From positions 1 through 48,192 of IMG/VR virus record IMGVR_UViG_3300031659_002244: a stretch of 48,192 nucleotides of DNA, one strand, 5' to 3'. Positions 36,511-45,181 of this stretch are shown piece by piece; the first letter of the stretch is position 1; each line of letters starts with the position of its first letter. The notes beneath the pieces are model-generated. The model worked only from the letters and a program-made list of their open reading frames with translations. It searched no databases and was not told the origin of the DNA. The stretch is from a virus. The position numbers and the translations under genes are program-made.

Positions 36511-37926
36511 TTAAATTTTCCAGTCTTCATACTGCTTCTCTGGTCTTTTTGATGGCTTCACCTTAAAAGTGTAAGGATTAGACTCTGTATTGGCATCGGT
36601 CTTCTTATCATAAAATTTATTACTACCATCATTTGCTAGTGCTGGTTGGGCATCCTCTTCAATATCAATCAATTTCATCTTCTTCTTAATAACATTCACC
36701 AAGAACTTAGCATTTATAGAAATATCACTATATCTATTTTTTAACTGTTTGAATAGAATTTGTTGATTACTCCCAGAACCATCATCCTTTGCTATAATTG
36801 CCATCATCAAATCTGCTGTAGCTGGTAATCCAAAACTCTCAGATGTATTTGATAAGTCTGGGTCTGAACTGGAATACCCTTCACGGTTCAATTGTGAACT
36901 TGTGATAATAGGAACATTACACTCTACTGCCAAACCACGAACTTCCTCAGCAATGGATTTGATATAGATATAAGAATTCATATTAGCAGCCCACTTCACT
37001 CTACTGGATGAACAGATATTCAGATAATCCAGAATGATAACTTTAGGAACAAATCCTTTTTTGATTTCTAACTCTCTTAACAAAGCACGAAAGTTTCCAA
37101 CGTGAGCTCCTGCTGTTGGATACTCTTTGATAATCAACTTACCAATATTTAACTTATCAAGTTTTTTCTGGAAAGTATCTTTCGGTAGCATATGAAGCTC
37201 GTTGATATCAATGTCAAGTAAGTTTGCATCAACCCTCTCAGCAATTCTTTCTTCTGACATTTCCATAGTAATATATAAAACATTCATACCCTGTTTGATA
37301 TACTGACTAGCCAAGTGAGTTTTTACAAGCGTCTTACCGACACCCGTTCCACCTAGTAATACTGTAAGAGTTTTTGGTGAGATACCACCATTTGTAATCT
37401 TGTCAAGCATCACCATGTCAAAAGGAATTTTGGATTCTTTCTTGTGATAGAATTCCCAACGGTCATCACCATTCTCTAAATAGTTATGACCAATACTTTT
37501 ATCCAATGATATTGCTAATGCTTCTGTAAGAATTTCTGGTATAGCATCTTTAGAAAGAAGTTTGTCCTTTCCTTCAATGATGGATATACTCTGGACAATA
37601 CCATTGTACACAGCTTGAGTCTTTGCCCATCTTTCAGTTTCTTCCGTCAACCATTGCTCATCATCAGTTTTTGCAGTTAAAGATTTGAGGAGTTCTTCAC
37701 AAGATTTGAATGTTGATTCGTTCAAGTCTTCTCTGTTATTTAACTTAACAGCAAGAACTTCTTTTGCGGGAGGTGCGTTATATTCGGTGATGTGATTTTG
37801 TATTTCAATAAACACTTGTTTCTCTGCGTTATCTTTGAAATACTCTGGCTTCAAGAAAGTACCGACAATACTTGAATAGTTATCATTATATATTAGATTT
37901 TCTAAAATCAATGTTTCAGTTCGCAT
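36511..37926 (-). CDS. 41: Replicative DNA helicase gp41
   Basis: This 471-residue DnaB/gp41-family helicase unwinds the fork ahead of the gp43 polymerase and recruits gp61 primase. Walker A is LLGGTGVGKTLVK, Walker B VIILDYLNI, and the C-terminal motif SSQLNREGYSSSDPDLSNTSESFGLPATADLM is characteristic of the family. The C-terminal tail is basic and disordered. AAAGGG precedes the ATG. The loader gene gp59 is directly upstream. Confidence 0.95.
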   Translation of the reverse strand: MRTETLILENLIYNDNYSSIVGTFLKPEYFKDNAEKQVFIEIQNHITEYNAPPAKEVLAVKLNNREDLNESTFKSCEELLKSLTAKTDDEQWLTEETERWAKTQAVYNGIVQSISIIEGKDKLLSKDAIPEILTEALAISLDKSIGHNYLENGDDRWEFYHKKESKIPFDMVMLDKITNGGISPKTLTVLLGGTGVGKTLVKTHLASQYIKQGMNVLYITMEMSEERIAERVDANLLDIDINELHMLPKDTFQKKLDKLNIGKLIIKEYPTAGAHVGNFRALLRELEIKKGFVPKVIILDYLNICSSSRVKWAANMNSYIYIKSIAEEVRGLAVECNVPIITSSQLNREGYSSSDPDLSNTSESFGLPATADLMMAIIAKDDGSGSNQQILFKQLKNRYSDISINAKFLVNVIKKKMKLIDIEEDAQPALANDGSNKFYDKKTDANTESNPYTFKVKPSKRPEKQYEDWKI

Positions 37927-37927
37927 A

Positions 37928-38581
37928 CTACCCTTTCATCAATACATCTATTATTATTTTCTTTTGTTTTGCTATGTCTACTTCTAGGAAAGGTTTATAG
38001 TTCTTTACCAATGCACTATGGTCACTCCATAATGGGTCATTTAAAGAGTTATCAATATTTGATACAAAACCTAATATCATATCAAGCACAGAAAATGTTT
38101 CTAATGAAATGGTTTTAGATAAACCTAGCTTAAGTATTACTGGATGGTTAATTCCATCAACTCTAAAGATATCATCGAAATCAACTTCATACTTATCTAT
38201 ATATCTTTTAATCTGTTTCATATCTTCTTTGATAGTGAAATCAAAGTTGTTCATTCGTGCTATATATTCATCATACAAATCAGTATCGAAACGTGATGGA
38301 TACATTATACCATTTGTAAACTGTGAAAGATAAAAGAATATAAGAGCTTCCTTGTTGGTAAAGGTCTTTCCTATATCTTTGAAAATCTTTCGTTGCATAG
38401 AAAAATTACCATTGCTCTCATGCTTAGAAAAACTTCTCTGCATAGAATCAATGTTACTCCAATTGCCCTTTCCATTATATTTAAAATAATCATATTCTCT
38501 TGTAAAGTGTGCGTAAACACCCTGATAGACTACCCATGCATTAAATGTAATTCCTGCATCATTATCACTCATTACCATCAT
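37928..38581 (-). CDS. 59: Helicase loader gp59
   Basis: This 217-residue all-helical protein has the same length as T4 gp59. It shares patterns such as KEALIFFYLSQFTNG, DLYDEYIARM and ISLETFSVLDMIL (T4 ISFETFILLDSFL) in the same order. gp59 loads gp41 onto gp32-coated forks. It lies 2 nt before gp41, and ATG 38581 overlaps the upstream peptide gene by ATGA. Confidence 0.85.
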   Translation of the reverse strand: MMVMSDNDAGITFNAWVVYQGVYAHFTREYDYFKYNGKGNWSNIDSMQRSFSKHESNGNFSMQRKIFKDIGKTFTNKEALIFFYLSQFTNGIMYPSRFDTDLYDEYIARMNNFDFTIKEDMKQIKRYIDKYEVDFDDIFRVDGINHPVILKLGLSKTISLETFSVLDMILGFVSNIDNSLNDPLWSDHSALVKNYKPFLEVDIAKQKKIIIDVLMKG

Positions 38582-38703
38582 CGCAATGTTGCCCTCACAA
38601 ATTCTAGAAAGTTTTTAGATTCACTTACCACAGCATCATCAGCACCATGATAAGATAATAAATAGACACCACCAATAACAATAGCACCTACCAATAACCA
38701 CAT
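38578..38703 (-). CDS. 41-residue membrane peptide between uvsX and 59
   Basis: ATG at 38703 opens 41 codons: an N-terminal membrane helix (LLVGAIVIGGVYLLSY), then a short soluble tail. Its stop overlaps the gp59 start (ATGA). No good ribosome site is seen, so it may be translated by coupling from uvsX. It fills the gap between two core genes. Confidence 0.55.
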   Translation of the reverse strand: MWLLVGAIVIGGVYLLSYHGADDAVVSESKNFLEFVRATLR

Positions 38704-38716
38704 AAAGTTTAATAAA

Positions 38717-39763
38717 TTATTCTGCAACCTCTTCTGTATTATCATTTTTATCTACCTTTCTACTTCCATAATTAAATTCTTGAAATACAGCAACTTCAAG
38801 TTGTTCCATTATTTCAGTAGTAAAATATTTCTCTGGATTATTCACTATTGTTTTTTCAAAAGCTTTAGTTCCATCCGGCATCTCAAATCTAGTAGATACC
38901 TTTTTGAAAATATTGTACTTCTCAGCAATAGTAACCAAACCAAAATATTTGTCCAAACCAGTTTGATAATCAAGGTGTGTCTCGACAACGGACTCTTCTT
39001 TAGTGAAACGACCTTTGACCAGTTTGCACTTAACAATGTTTCCCATAACTTCAGTACCTTCTTTAACTTTACGTTTTCCTAGCGTAACAATAACTGAAGC
39101 TGCATACTTGATTCCACCACCACCAGAAATCTCTTTTGACGGGAACATACTACCAATTTTATCATAAGTGTGATTTGTAATAATAAGCGGAATGTTTCTT
39201 GTTGACAACTTTAATGCTAGTGTTCTGAAAGTTCCACGAATCATTGGAGCTCTTGTCATATCTCTTTTATCAGAACCACTTGCTGAATCTTCCATCTCTT
39301 TCCTAGTAGAAAGATTTCCAAGTGAATCAAGAAAAATCATAACATTAGTTTCTTTTGGAATTCCTTCAATGAGTTTCAGGCATTGTGTTCTAAACTCTTC
39401 AACTGTTGATACTGGAAACACGACAAACCTATCAGGGTCTAAATCACGATCAGTAATCATTGAAGTTGTCAATGCACCTTCACTCTCAAAAAATAAAATC
39501 AAACTATTCTTATCAGCATCAAGAAAGTTCTTAGCAATACTTAATGCAAAGAATGTTTTCCCTACTGACTCTGAACCAGCCAAACAGGTAATTTTGTTTG
39601 ATGGAACCCCACCATACATGGAACCTGATAGCAATGCATTTAGCGAATAACTTCCAGTATCCACAAAAGTACTACAGTCCCCAATAATCCCAGCGGATAC
39701 AACCGAAGCCAAATCATTATTACTATCCTTTATTAATTGTTTAACTAAACTATTTACTGCCAT
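38717..39763 (-). CDS. uvsX: RecA-like recombinase UvsX
   Basis: This 348-residue protein has Walker A in AGSESVGKTFFAL, Walker B in VMIFLDSLGNLS, the NTRAPMIRG-type loop (DMTRAPMIRGTFR) and IPLIITNHTYDKIG, all typical of UvsX. It catalyses strand exchange and recombination-dependent replication with gp32. It ends with the acidic NTEEVAE tail. Touches the HAD-like gene by 1 nt. Confidence 0.96.
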   Translation of the reverse strand: MAVNSLVKQLIKDSNNDLASVVSAGIIGDCSTFVDTGSYSLNALLSGSMYGGVPSNKITCLAGSESVGKTFFALSIAKNFLDADKNSLILFFESEGALTTSMITDRDLDPDRFVVFPVSTVEEFRTQCLKLIEGIPKETNVMIFLDSLGNLSTRKEMEDSASGSDKRDMTRAPMIRGTFRTLALKLSTRNIPLIITNHTYDKIGSMFPSKEISGGGGIKYAASVIVTLGKRKVKEGTEVMGNIVKCKLVKGRFTKEESVVETHLDYQTGLDKYFGLVTIAEKYNIFKKVSTRFEMPDGTKAFEKTIVNNPEKYFTTEIMEQLEVAVFQEFNYGSRKVDKNDNTEEVAE

Positions 39764-40077
39764 TATTTATCTCCTTTCTCAAAAAATGATTTATCACTTA
39801 TAGCTTTATCATCTACCCATATGTCATATATAGGTTTTCCACAATCAATAGAAGTGGATTTGACACCCCAACCAATCAATTGTGCTTTTGTAAATTCTCT
39901 CCAATCTTTACCCGAACCACTACCTCTTGCTGTCCAGTAATGTATTTCGTGTCCTTCATCATATAACTTATTAAGTTTTTCTATTCTATCGAAATAAGGT
40001 TCTGCTGTCAGGTAATTTGGTTTTGGTCGTTCTTGGCTGCAAATTGTTCCATCAATGTCTACCATATATTTTGTCAT
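39763..40077 (-). CDS. HAD-like hydrolase
   Basis: This 104-residue protein is a minimal HAD phosphatase: MVDIDGTIC (motif I with two Asp), YWTARGSGSGKDW (motif II), and IYDIWVDDKAI (motif IV). No cap domain is present. It could dephosphorylate a nucleotide or sugar phosphate; similar small HAD proteins occur near uvsX in marine T4-like phages. Confidence 0.8.
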   Translation of the reverse strand: MTKYMVDIDGTICSQERPKPNYLTAEPYFDRIEKLNKLYDEGHEIHYWTARGSGSGKDWREFTKAQLIGWGVKSTSIDCGKPIYDIWVDDKAISDKSFFEKGDK

Positions 40078-40089
40078 ATTATTACCCTC

Positions 40090-40371
40090 TCATTGTCTTT
40101 TAATTTTTGTACGAAAACCTGGCACACCTGCAAGATGATTATTAAGCGTTCTTTCTATCTGTATCGGAGGTTTGGGATTTCTTCCAGTACGTTTTGCTAA
40201 GATAAAATTTGCATCTTGTTTACTTGCCCATTTTATATATGCATCACAAGTAGCACAAACTATTTTAGCTTTATGTGACTTATCCTTAAACTTCCATAGT
40301 TTAATCTCATTATCCTCACATTTACAAAATTTATAATAATTAATTCCTTTTTTATCTTTATAATATCCCAT
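40090..40371 (-). CDS. Small zinc-type protein
   Basis: This 93-residue basic protein has FCKCEDNE and IVCATCDAYIKWASKQDA, four Cys in two pairs. I recall similar small proteins beside gp43 in marine T4-like phages. The IKWASK motif may bind nucleic acid. Function unknown; it follows the polymerase gene with a 4-nt gap on its other side. Confidence 0.65.
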   Translation of the reverse strand: MGYYKDKKGINYYKFCKCEDNEIKLWKFKDKSHKAKIVCATCDAYIKWASKQDANFILAKRTGRNPKPPIQIERTLNNHLAGVPGFRTKIKRQ

Positions 40372-40375
40372 ATCC

Positions 40376-42895
40376 TCACCCGAAAAAGGATTCTAATGAA
40401 CTAATGTTTTCAGACTTCCAACCAATGGCATCTAAGATATTCTTAACTGGCTGAAGGAATGATTTATCAAACTGTAAATCATAATCTATAAATCTTTCTA
40501 AATCAAACTCAACTGGTAAGACAGTAGCAATAGCTATCACATTCTCACCTAAGATATTTGGTTCTTTTAAATATGCAAACTTTACCTTCTCACCATCTTT
40601 AATGATTTCATACTTTCTTGTAAGATTTCTTTCTCTAAGCTGATGGTTGTATAGTAAGGTTCCTCTAACATGAATCGGTGTAGCTTTAATGTAAATGTCT
40701 TTTGAAGACTTATACTTAGAAAGACCTTTGACACCTCTTGGAAATGCTATTTCGTTAAATGATAAAGTCTTAAACACTTTACGATATTCGTCAATAGCAG
40801 ATATGACTGTTTGCTCGTCTGTACCGATAATAGTTTTTATAAGTGAATGGATATTTTCTCTACACCATTGAGGCGTAGAACTTCTTACACTTTCAAGCCC
40901 CATGATTTTTAATTTTGGTTCTTTATATCTTACACCTTCTGAATCGTAAACATTCAGAATGTATCTTTTCTTTGCAGTCCAGATACCTTTGTCGGCAATT
41001 GATTCACGTTTCATCACCATCTTTTGCTCGTATGAATTTATATATTTATGAAGATTCTTATAACACTCTTCAATATATGGTTCAAGCTTATCCTTGCATA
41101 TCTTATCCAAGAACATGATAACTTTGTCTGTTTCTTTTCTATCTCCAAAGACCTCATTAACCAAGCTATCAAATGTGATGTAAATGCTATCTGTATCCGC
41201 CGCAATAACATAGTCCTTATCCCCCGTTTTTAGTAAATCATTGATGAAGATATTTATATGTTTCTCAACCCATCTAATAGATAGTTGACCCGACATTGTA
41301 ATAGCTTCAGCCTGTTCTGGAGAATAATACAAGAAATATTGATTTGCCAACGCACCATAAGCACTATTCAAGAGAATCTTCTTAGCCATCTGAGCATTAT
41401 TGTATTTTGAAATATTATTAACTACATCTTGTTTATTTTTATAGTTTCCGTCCTCTAGTTTCTGCTCTTCCTCAAGCATCTTCCTTTTATAAATAACCCG
41501 ATCATCATACATCGTCTTCATAAGCTTAGGAAGAAATCCCTGAAACTTAGTAGTGAAATGCTGACCATTTGGAGTCAAAGTCATATCCATCTCTTTAAGA
41601 TATTCTGTATCAAAATTCTCATTAAGCAGACCATTCACGCCATTGATATACTTTGTTTTAAGTAATTCATCATGTGAAATAGTTTCTGGACTGATATTAT
41701 ACTGCTGAATCAAATGAGGATAAAGTGAATTTAAATCAAAACTCACAACCCATTCATGCAATCCAATATGAGGGTCTTTGACATATCCACCTTCAATACC
41801 AGTAGAATCACTATTACTTCTTTTTTTATTTGGAGTAGCTATTTTCTGATCTTTAAGAAAATTGTAGATAATAGCTTCCCACGTTCTAACCGGAGAAAAT
41901 ACATCTTCAAAGTTAATCTGTGATTCATAAGCAATCGTTATAATCAAATCCATCAACTTCATCTTATCATCAAGTTTCTTTACAATCTCAACATCCTTGA
42001 TATTGTATTCTATAAACTTTTGATAATCAGTTTTGTATAAGTTATAACCTGCAACTGCATCATCAGTCACCTTACCCATACCAAGTTCAACTTGACCGAT
42101 ATAATCTAAGCGATAAGACTCTCGGTTTTTGTAAGTATACTTTTTATACAAATCCAAGTAATCTAAAATAGACACACCGATGATACCATAATACTGATTT
42201 TCTCTACCAGCAATCACAACATTCTTTTCAAATACTTTTTTGATAGGAGAAAGTAATTTCTGATTCAATCCTAAAAACATAAGACGGTTCACGATATATG
42301 GCATATCAAAAAACTTACAGTTCCAGCCAGAAACAATATGCGGAGGAAACTCATGCCACCAATCCAAAAACACTTGCATCATCTCTTCTTCATTATCACA
42401 AAGAAAATATCTTATTGTTTTTTCTGGATCGTTGGGAGTATACTCGCCAGTTCCGAAAACATAATAAATGTCAGAGACACTATTATGAATAGTTAAGGAT
42501 GTAATGGGTGAGCGTGCAGAACGGATATCTGGAAAACCTTCATCTGATGCAACCTCTATATCAAGGGTGTAGATGATTAGCTTAGACCTATCCCATTTGA
42601 TATCAGGATAAGTTTCAGATATGTATTGAGACACATAACTCTTTGTGCCATGAAAGGCAAAATTAGTTACATTATCATAACTCTCAACAAAATTCTTGCA
42701 ATCGTTTATAGATGGAAACTTTAAACTTGCAAGGGGTTTATTGTCAAGAGTTCTGAAGGTAGCTTTCTCTGGCGGACATGGTACATATAGTGTAGGTTCA
42801 AAAGGAACGTATTCAGAATATTCCTCACCCATACTATCTATATCACGAACATAGATTTTATTTTGAAACTGGCCAACATAAGTATAGAATTTCAT
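40376..42895 (-). CDS. 43: Family B DNA polymerase gp43
   Basis: This 839-residue polymerase has 3'-5' exonuclease motifs (YTLDIEVAS; GWNCKFFDMPYI; YNIKDVEIV) and polymerase motifs A (VSFDLNSLYPHLI), B (KKILLNSAYGALANQ) and C (AADTDSIYI). The C-terminal SSLESFFG is a plausible sliding-clamp-binding peptide. It is somewhat shorter than T4 gp43 (898). The promoter at 42905-42940 starts only about 3 nt upstream of the ATG, so translation is nearly leaderless and no RegA-type operator can lie upstream on that transcript. Confidence 0.97.
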   Translation of the reverse strand: MKFYTYVGQFQNKIYVRDIDSMGEEYSEYVPFEPTLYVPCPPEKATFRTLDNKPLASLKFPSINDCKNFVESYDNVTNFAFHGTKSYVSQYISETYPDIKWDRSKLIIYTLDIEVASDEGFPDIRSARSPITSLTIHNSVSDIYYVFGTGEYTPNDPEKTIRYFLCDNEEEMMQVFLDWWHEFPPHIVSGWNCKFFDMPYIVNRLMFLGLNQKLLSPIKKVFEKNVVIAGRENQYYGIIGVSILDYLDLYKKYTYKNRESYRLDYIGQVELGMGKVTDDAVAGYNLYKTDYQKFIEYNIKDVEIVKKLDDKMKLMDLIITIAYESQINFEDVFSPVRTWEAIIYNFLKDQKIATPNKKRSNSDSTGIEGGYVKDPHIGLHEWVVSFDLNSLYPHLIQQYNISPETISHDELLKTKYINGVNGLLNENFDTEYLKEMDMTLTPNGQHFTTKFQGFLPKLMKTMYDDRVIYKRKMLEEEQKLEDGNYKNKQDVVNNISKYNNAQMAKKILLNSAYGALANQYFLYYSPEQAEAITMSGQLSIRWVEKHINIFINDLLKTGDKDYVIAADTDSIYITFDSLVNEVFGDRKETDKVIMFLDKICKDKLEPYIEECYKNLHKYINSYEQKMVMKRESIADKGIWTAKKRYILNVYDSEGVRYKEPKLKIMGLESVRSSTPQWCRENIHSLIKTIIGTDEQTVISAIDEYRKVFKTLSFNEIAFPRGVKGLSKYKSSKDIYIKATPIHVRGTLLYNHQLRERNLTRKYEIIKDGEKVKFAYLKEPNILGENVIAIATVLPVEFDLERFIDYDLQFDKSFLQPVKNILDAIGWKSENISSLESFFG

Positions 42896-42904
42896 AGTAT
42901 ATCC

Positions 42905-42940
42905 ATTATAACAAAAGAAGGTTCACAATACAAGGAAAAA
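42905..42940 (-). promoter_or_regulatory. Early promoter (TTGTAT-N17-TATAAT) of DNA polymerase
   Basis: TTTTTCC (42934-42940), TTGTAT (42928-42933), a 17-nt spacer and TATAAT (42905-42910). Nine bases separate the -10 box from the gp43 ATG, leaving a leader of about 3 nt. Confidence 0.85.
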
Positions 42941-42944
42941 CTTA

Positions 42945-43226
42945 TTAAGATAAAAGTCCTCCAGCGGAATCAGGAATAACTATGCCAGAACCGTATATTC
43001 TATTATACTCCGTAGATATAGCTTCAGCAGCTGTAGCTACAATTAGAACGTGCTCTGGTTTTAGAGTGTAATTTTTATCTTCGGAATATGGTAGCCATGG
43101 TTGAAATGCTATTTGTTCTTTGTTCACGGGAATCATAACAACGGGATTCTTTATAACACTTTTCTCTTCATCAAAATCACCAAATAATTCTTCACCGCTT
43201 GTCAGTTTCACAATTTTCACAATCAT
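42945..43226 (-). CDS. LSm/Hfq-like phage protein
   Basis: This 93-residue protein has IVKIVKLTSGEELFGDF, then IKNPVVMIPV and FQPWLPYSED, and a GSGIVIPDS end. From memory this matches a small Sm-like family common in marine T4-like phages. If it forms an Sm ring it may bind RNA. ATG at 43226 is chosen for its GGAG 7 nt upstream; a longer frame to 43268 would overlap the lipoprotein gene further. Confidence 0.7.
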   Translation of the reverse strand: MIVKIVKLTSGEELFGDFDEEKSVIKNPVVMIPVNKEQIAFQPWLPYSEDKNYTLKPEHVLIVATAAEAISTEYNRIYGSGIVIPDSAGGLLS

Positions 43227-43416
43227 CTTCATTCTCCTTATTATCAAGTTTTTGTTCAAGTTCTTCAATTCTATCTTCTAACTTTGTTTCTTTATCACTA
43301 TCAAGTTTTTTATTAATCAAGGAAGCAGATATGCCACTAGCAACATTGATAATATACATCGATGCACCACTACATCCTACCTGTAGAAGTATCATTAATA
43401 TAATAACCAGTATCAT
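43192..43416 (-). CDS. Small lipoprotein
   Basis: This 74-residue protein has a lipoprotein signal with LLQVGC lipobox (Cys15), a Gly/Ser/Ala-rich hydrophobic stretch and a charged coiled coil (EDRIEELEQKLDNKE), ending with two Cys (CENCETD). It overlaps regA by 4 nt. It could span the periplasm; function unknown. Confidence 0.65.
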   Translation of the reverse strand: MILVIILMILLQVGCSGASMYIINVASGISASLINKKLDSDKETKLEDRIEELEQKLDNKENEDDCENCETDKR

Positions 43417-43877
43417 ACTGTATCTATCTCAAAGGTTTTATCTTGTATAGATTCTTTGGTGGTTCTAATACCGACATTACCAATTGTGTATTTGGCTTGT
43501 AAATCCCATTCAGACTTTTCACTAAATGGTAAAATCTTCATCTGTCGAATAGATGTAGTTGGTTGTGCCTTTTCAGGTGTAACAATTTCAACCAAGTCCC
43601 ATTCGTTTAAAAGATTTACAACAGTATTTCTTCGTTCAAGATCATTCTCGGAAATATTTGTAGGTTTACCGTCAAGAGCAAACAGTTCTTTAAAGTGAAC
43701 AATATAATATTTTCCTTGCTTGTGAAGTATATGGCAAGATTGAAATAACTTCTTTTCTCTTCTTGAAGCAATTCCAATGCGTGTGAGGGTTTCTTTAACT
43801 TTTAAAAAATCATCGTCTTCTTTCAGACGAACTTCGATCATGTCTTCAATAGACCATTTTACATTTTCAGTATTCAT
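43413..43877 (-). CDS. regA: Translational repressor RegA
   Basis: This 154-residue protein matches T4 RegA closely: DDFLKVKETLTRIGIAS, LFQSCHILHKQGKYYIVHFKELFALDG, and LLNEWDLVEIV with KYTIGN near the end. RegA binds ribosome start sites of early mRNAs. Here it has an N-terminal extension of about 10 residues and a C-terminal one of about 25. The TATAAATA upstream (43957-43964) would add late expression. Confidence 0.96.
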   Translation of the reverse strand: MNTENVKWSIEDMIEVRLKEDDDFLKVKETLTRIGIASRREKKLFQSCHILHKQGKYYIVHFKELFALDGKPTNISENDLERRNTVVNLLNEWDLVEIVTPEKAQPTTSIRQMKILPFSEKSEWDLQAKYTIGNVGIRTTKESIQDKTFEIDTV

Positions 43878-43956
43878 TTCCTTACCCTTTCAATTCAAAA
43901 TCAACAATTTAGCAATCATAATATAGTCATTTATCAACTATACATTTATATAGTTG

Positions 43957-43964
43957 TATTTATA
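43957..43964 (-). promoter_or_regulatory. Late promoter TATAAATA upstream of regA
   Basis: Exact TATAAATA on the - strand, 80 nt upstream of the regA ATG and just after the gp62 stop codon. Confidence 0.6.
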
Positions 43965-43967
43965 ATA

Positions 43968-44411
43968 TTAGGAAACTCCACCTTTATTCATCAAATTCTT
44001 AATAGTCTCAATACCCTCGTCAGATAAGACTGACAAAGCACTAAGTGCTTTCTGGTTACTATATTTAAAATATTCTTTAACCATTTCTAAATGCTCATAC
44101 TTCTTCGACTTAGCCCAATACTTCTTAGCACGTTTCTTCTTATCAATAGAATGATGTAAAAAATCATAGTGTAGTCTATCACTTAAATCAGTATGAACAT
44201 TCATTTCATTAACATACGCTATAAGGTCTATATGATAAGACAATGAACGATTGATAAGAAACTTCGTATACTGTTTATTATCGCACGCTTCACTATCATA
44301 TCTATCCTTACTAGTCAAATCATGTGCTAAATCAAACGGTGATACCTTTTTTTCCTTGACCTCTTCTTCTTCCAATAATATAATTTCTTCTCCAAATAGG
44401 TCTTTAGACAT
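43968..44411 (-). CDS. 62: Clamp loader small subunit gp62
   Basis: This 147-residue protein resembles the short gp62 of marine T4-like phages: KFLINRSLSYHIDLIAYVNEMN, LHYDFLHHSIDKKKRAKKYWAK, EHLEMVKEYFKYSNQKALSAL. With gp44 it loads the gp45 clamp. Its position next to regA and gp43 is the T4 order. The N-terminal 30 residues are acidic and variable. Confidence 0.85.
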   Translation of the reverse strand: MSKDLFGEEIILLEEEEVKEKKVSPFDLAHDLTSKDRYDSEACDNKQYTKFLINRSLSYHIDLIAYVNEMNVHTDLSDRLHYDFLHHSIDKKKRAKKYWAKSKKYEHLEMVKEYFKYSNQKALSALSVLSDEGIETIKNLMNKGGVS

Positions 44412-45127
44412 TATACATCCTCTTCTAAATCAGGTGACTCGTCAACATGATAATTTTTCCAATGTGCTTTCAAAGTTTTATCATATGGATTCCAACTAAT
44501 ACCTTTCATTTTAACAAGAGGATTCTTTTTAATTTTCTTCACTTTCTTCTTGGTTTCCATAGTATCTTCCATATCTGGAGGGTTTTGACCCATGTCGAAA
44601 TCACGACCGAACTTCTTCTGCCAATTAATTTCATTCTCCATATCACGCCGTAATCTCTTCTTATCTTCTTCCATATCATCAAGAAATGTATCTTTATATT
44701 TATTCATACGTTTCCTGAACTCATTCACACGATCCGTCTTTTCTTTTTCTTCATCATCAGTAAGATCACTTGCAGCACTTTTACGTTTTTCAATAATCAT
44801 ATCCTTCTTATCATCAGGCAAGACTTCCCATTTCTTCATTAGAATCATATTTAAGTTATGAAAAATACGATTATATAAATCTTCATTTTCTAATGCTGAA
44901 ACCATAGCCAATACAAGTGAAAATGTTTTGCTTAAATCTTCAACATCACCCATATATCCTTCATCAGAATTCTCAAGTTCATGGCTCACCATTTCAATCG
45001 TACCATCAGAACGTACTACTAGCGCACTATCTTCTAAAGCTAATTTAATAAATAGCTGACCGTTCTCATCGTATTTTGGTTCTTCTGGTTCTTCAGGTTT
45101 GTTGTTCTCTTGATTTTCTTCGTTCAT
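44411..45127 (-). CDS. Acidic conserved-type protein at the gp44 position
   Basis: This 238-residue acidic protein has a structured first half (FIKLALEDSALVVRSDGTIEMV; LYNRIFHNLNMILMKKW) and a charged helical second half (KRLRRDMENEINWQKKFGRDFD). It has no Walker motif and is not gp44, which normally precedes gp62. Its function is unknown. It overlaps gp62 by 1 nt (TAATG) and has its own late promoter upstream. Confidence 0.65.
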   Translation of the reverse strand: MNEENQENNKPEEPEEPKYDENGQLFIKLALEDSALVVRSDGTIEMVSHELENSDEGYMGDVEDLSKTFSLVLAMVSALENEDLYNRIFHNLNMILMKKWEVLPDDKKDMIIEKRKSAASDLTDDEEKEKTDRVNEFRKRMNKYKDTFLDDMEEDKKRLRRDMENEINWQKKFGRDFDMGQNPPDMEDTMETKKKVKKIKKNPLVKMKGISWNPYDKTLKAHWKNYHVDESPDLEEDV

Positions 45128-45149
45128 GCGTTACCCCCTTTACATAATA

Positions 45150-45157
45150 TATTTATA
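45150..45157 (-). promoter_or_regulatory. Late promoter TATAAATA
   Basis: Exact TATAAATA on the - strand, 22 nt upstream of the 44411-45127 start codon and downstream of the DpdA-like gene. Confidence 0.65.
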
Positions 45158-45181
45158 AGACTCGTCACTTGTTCTATAGAC

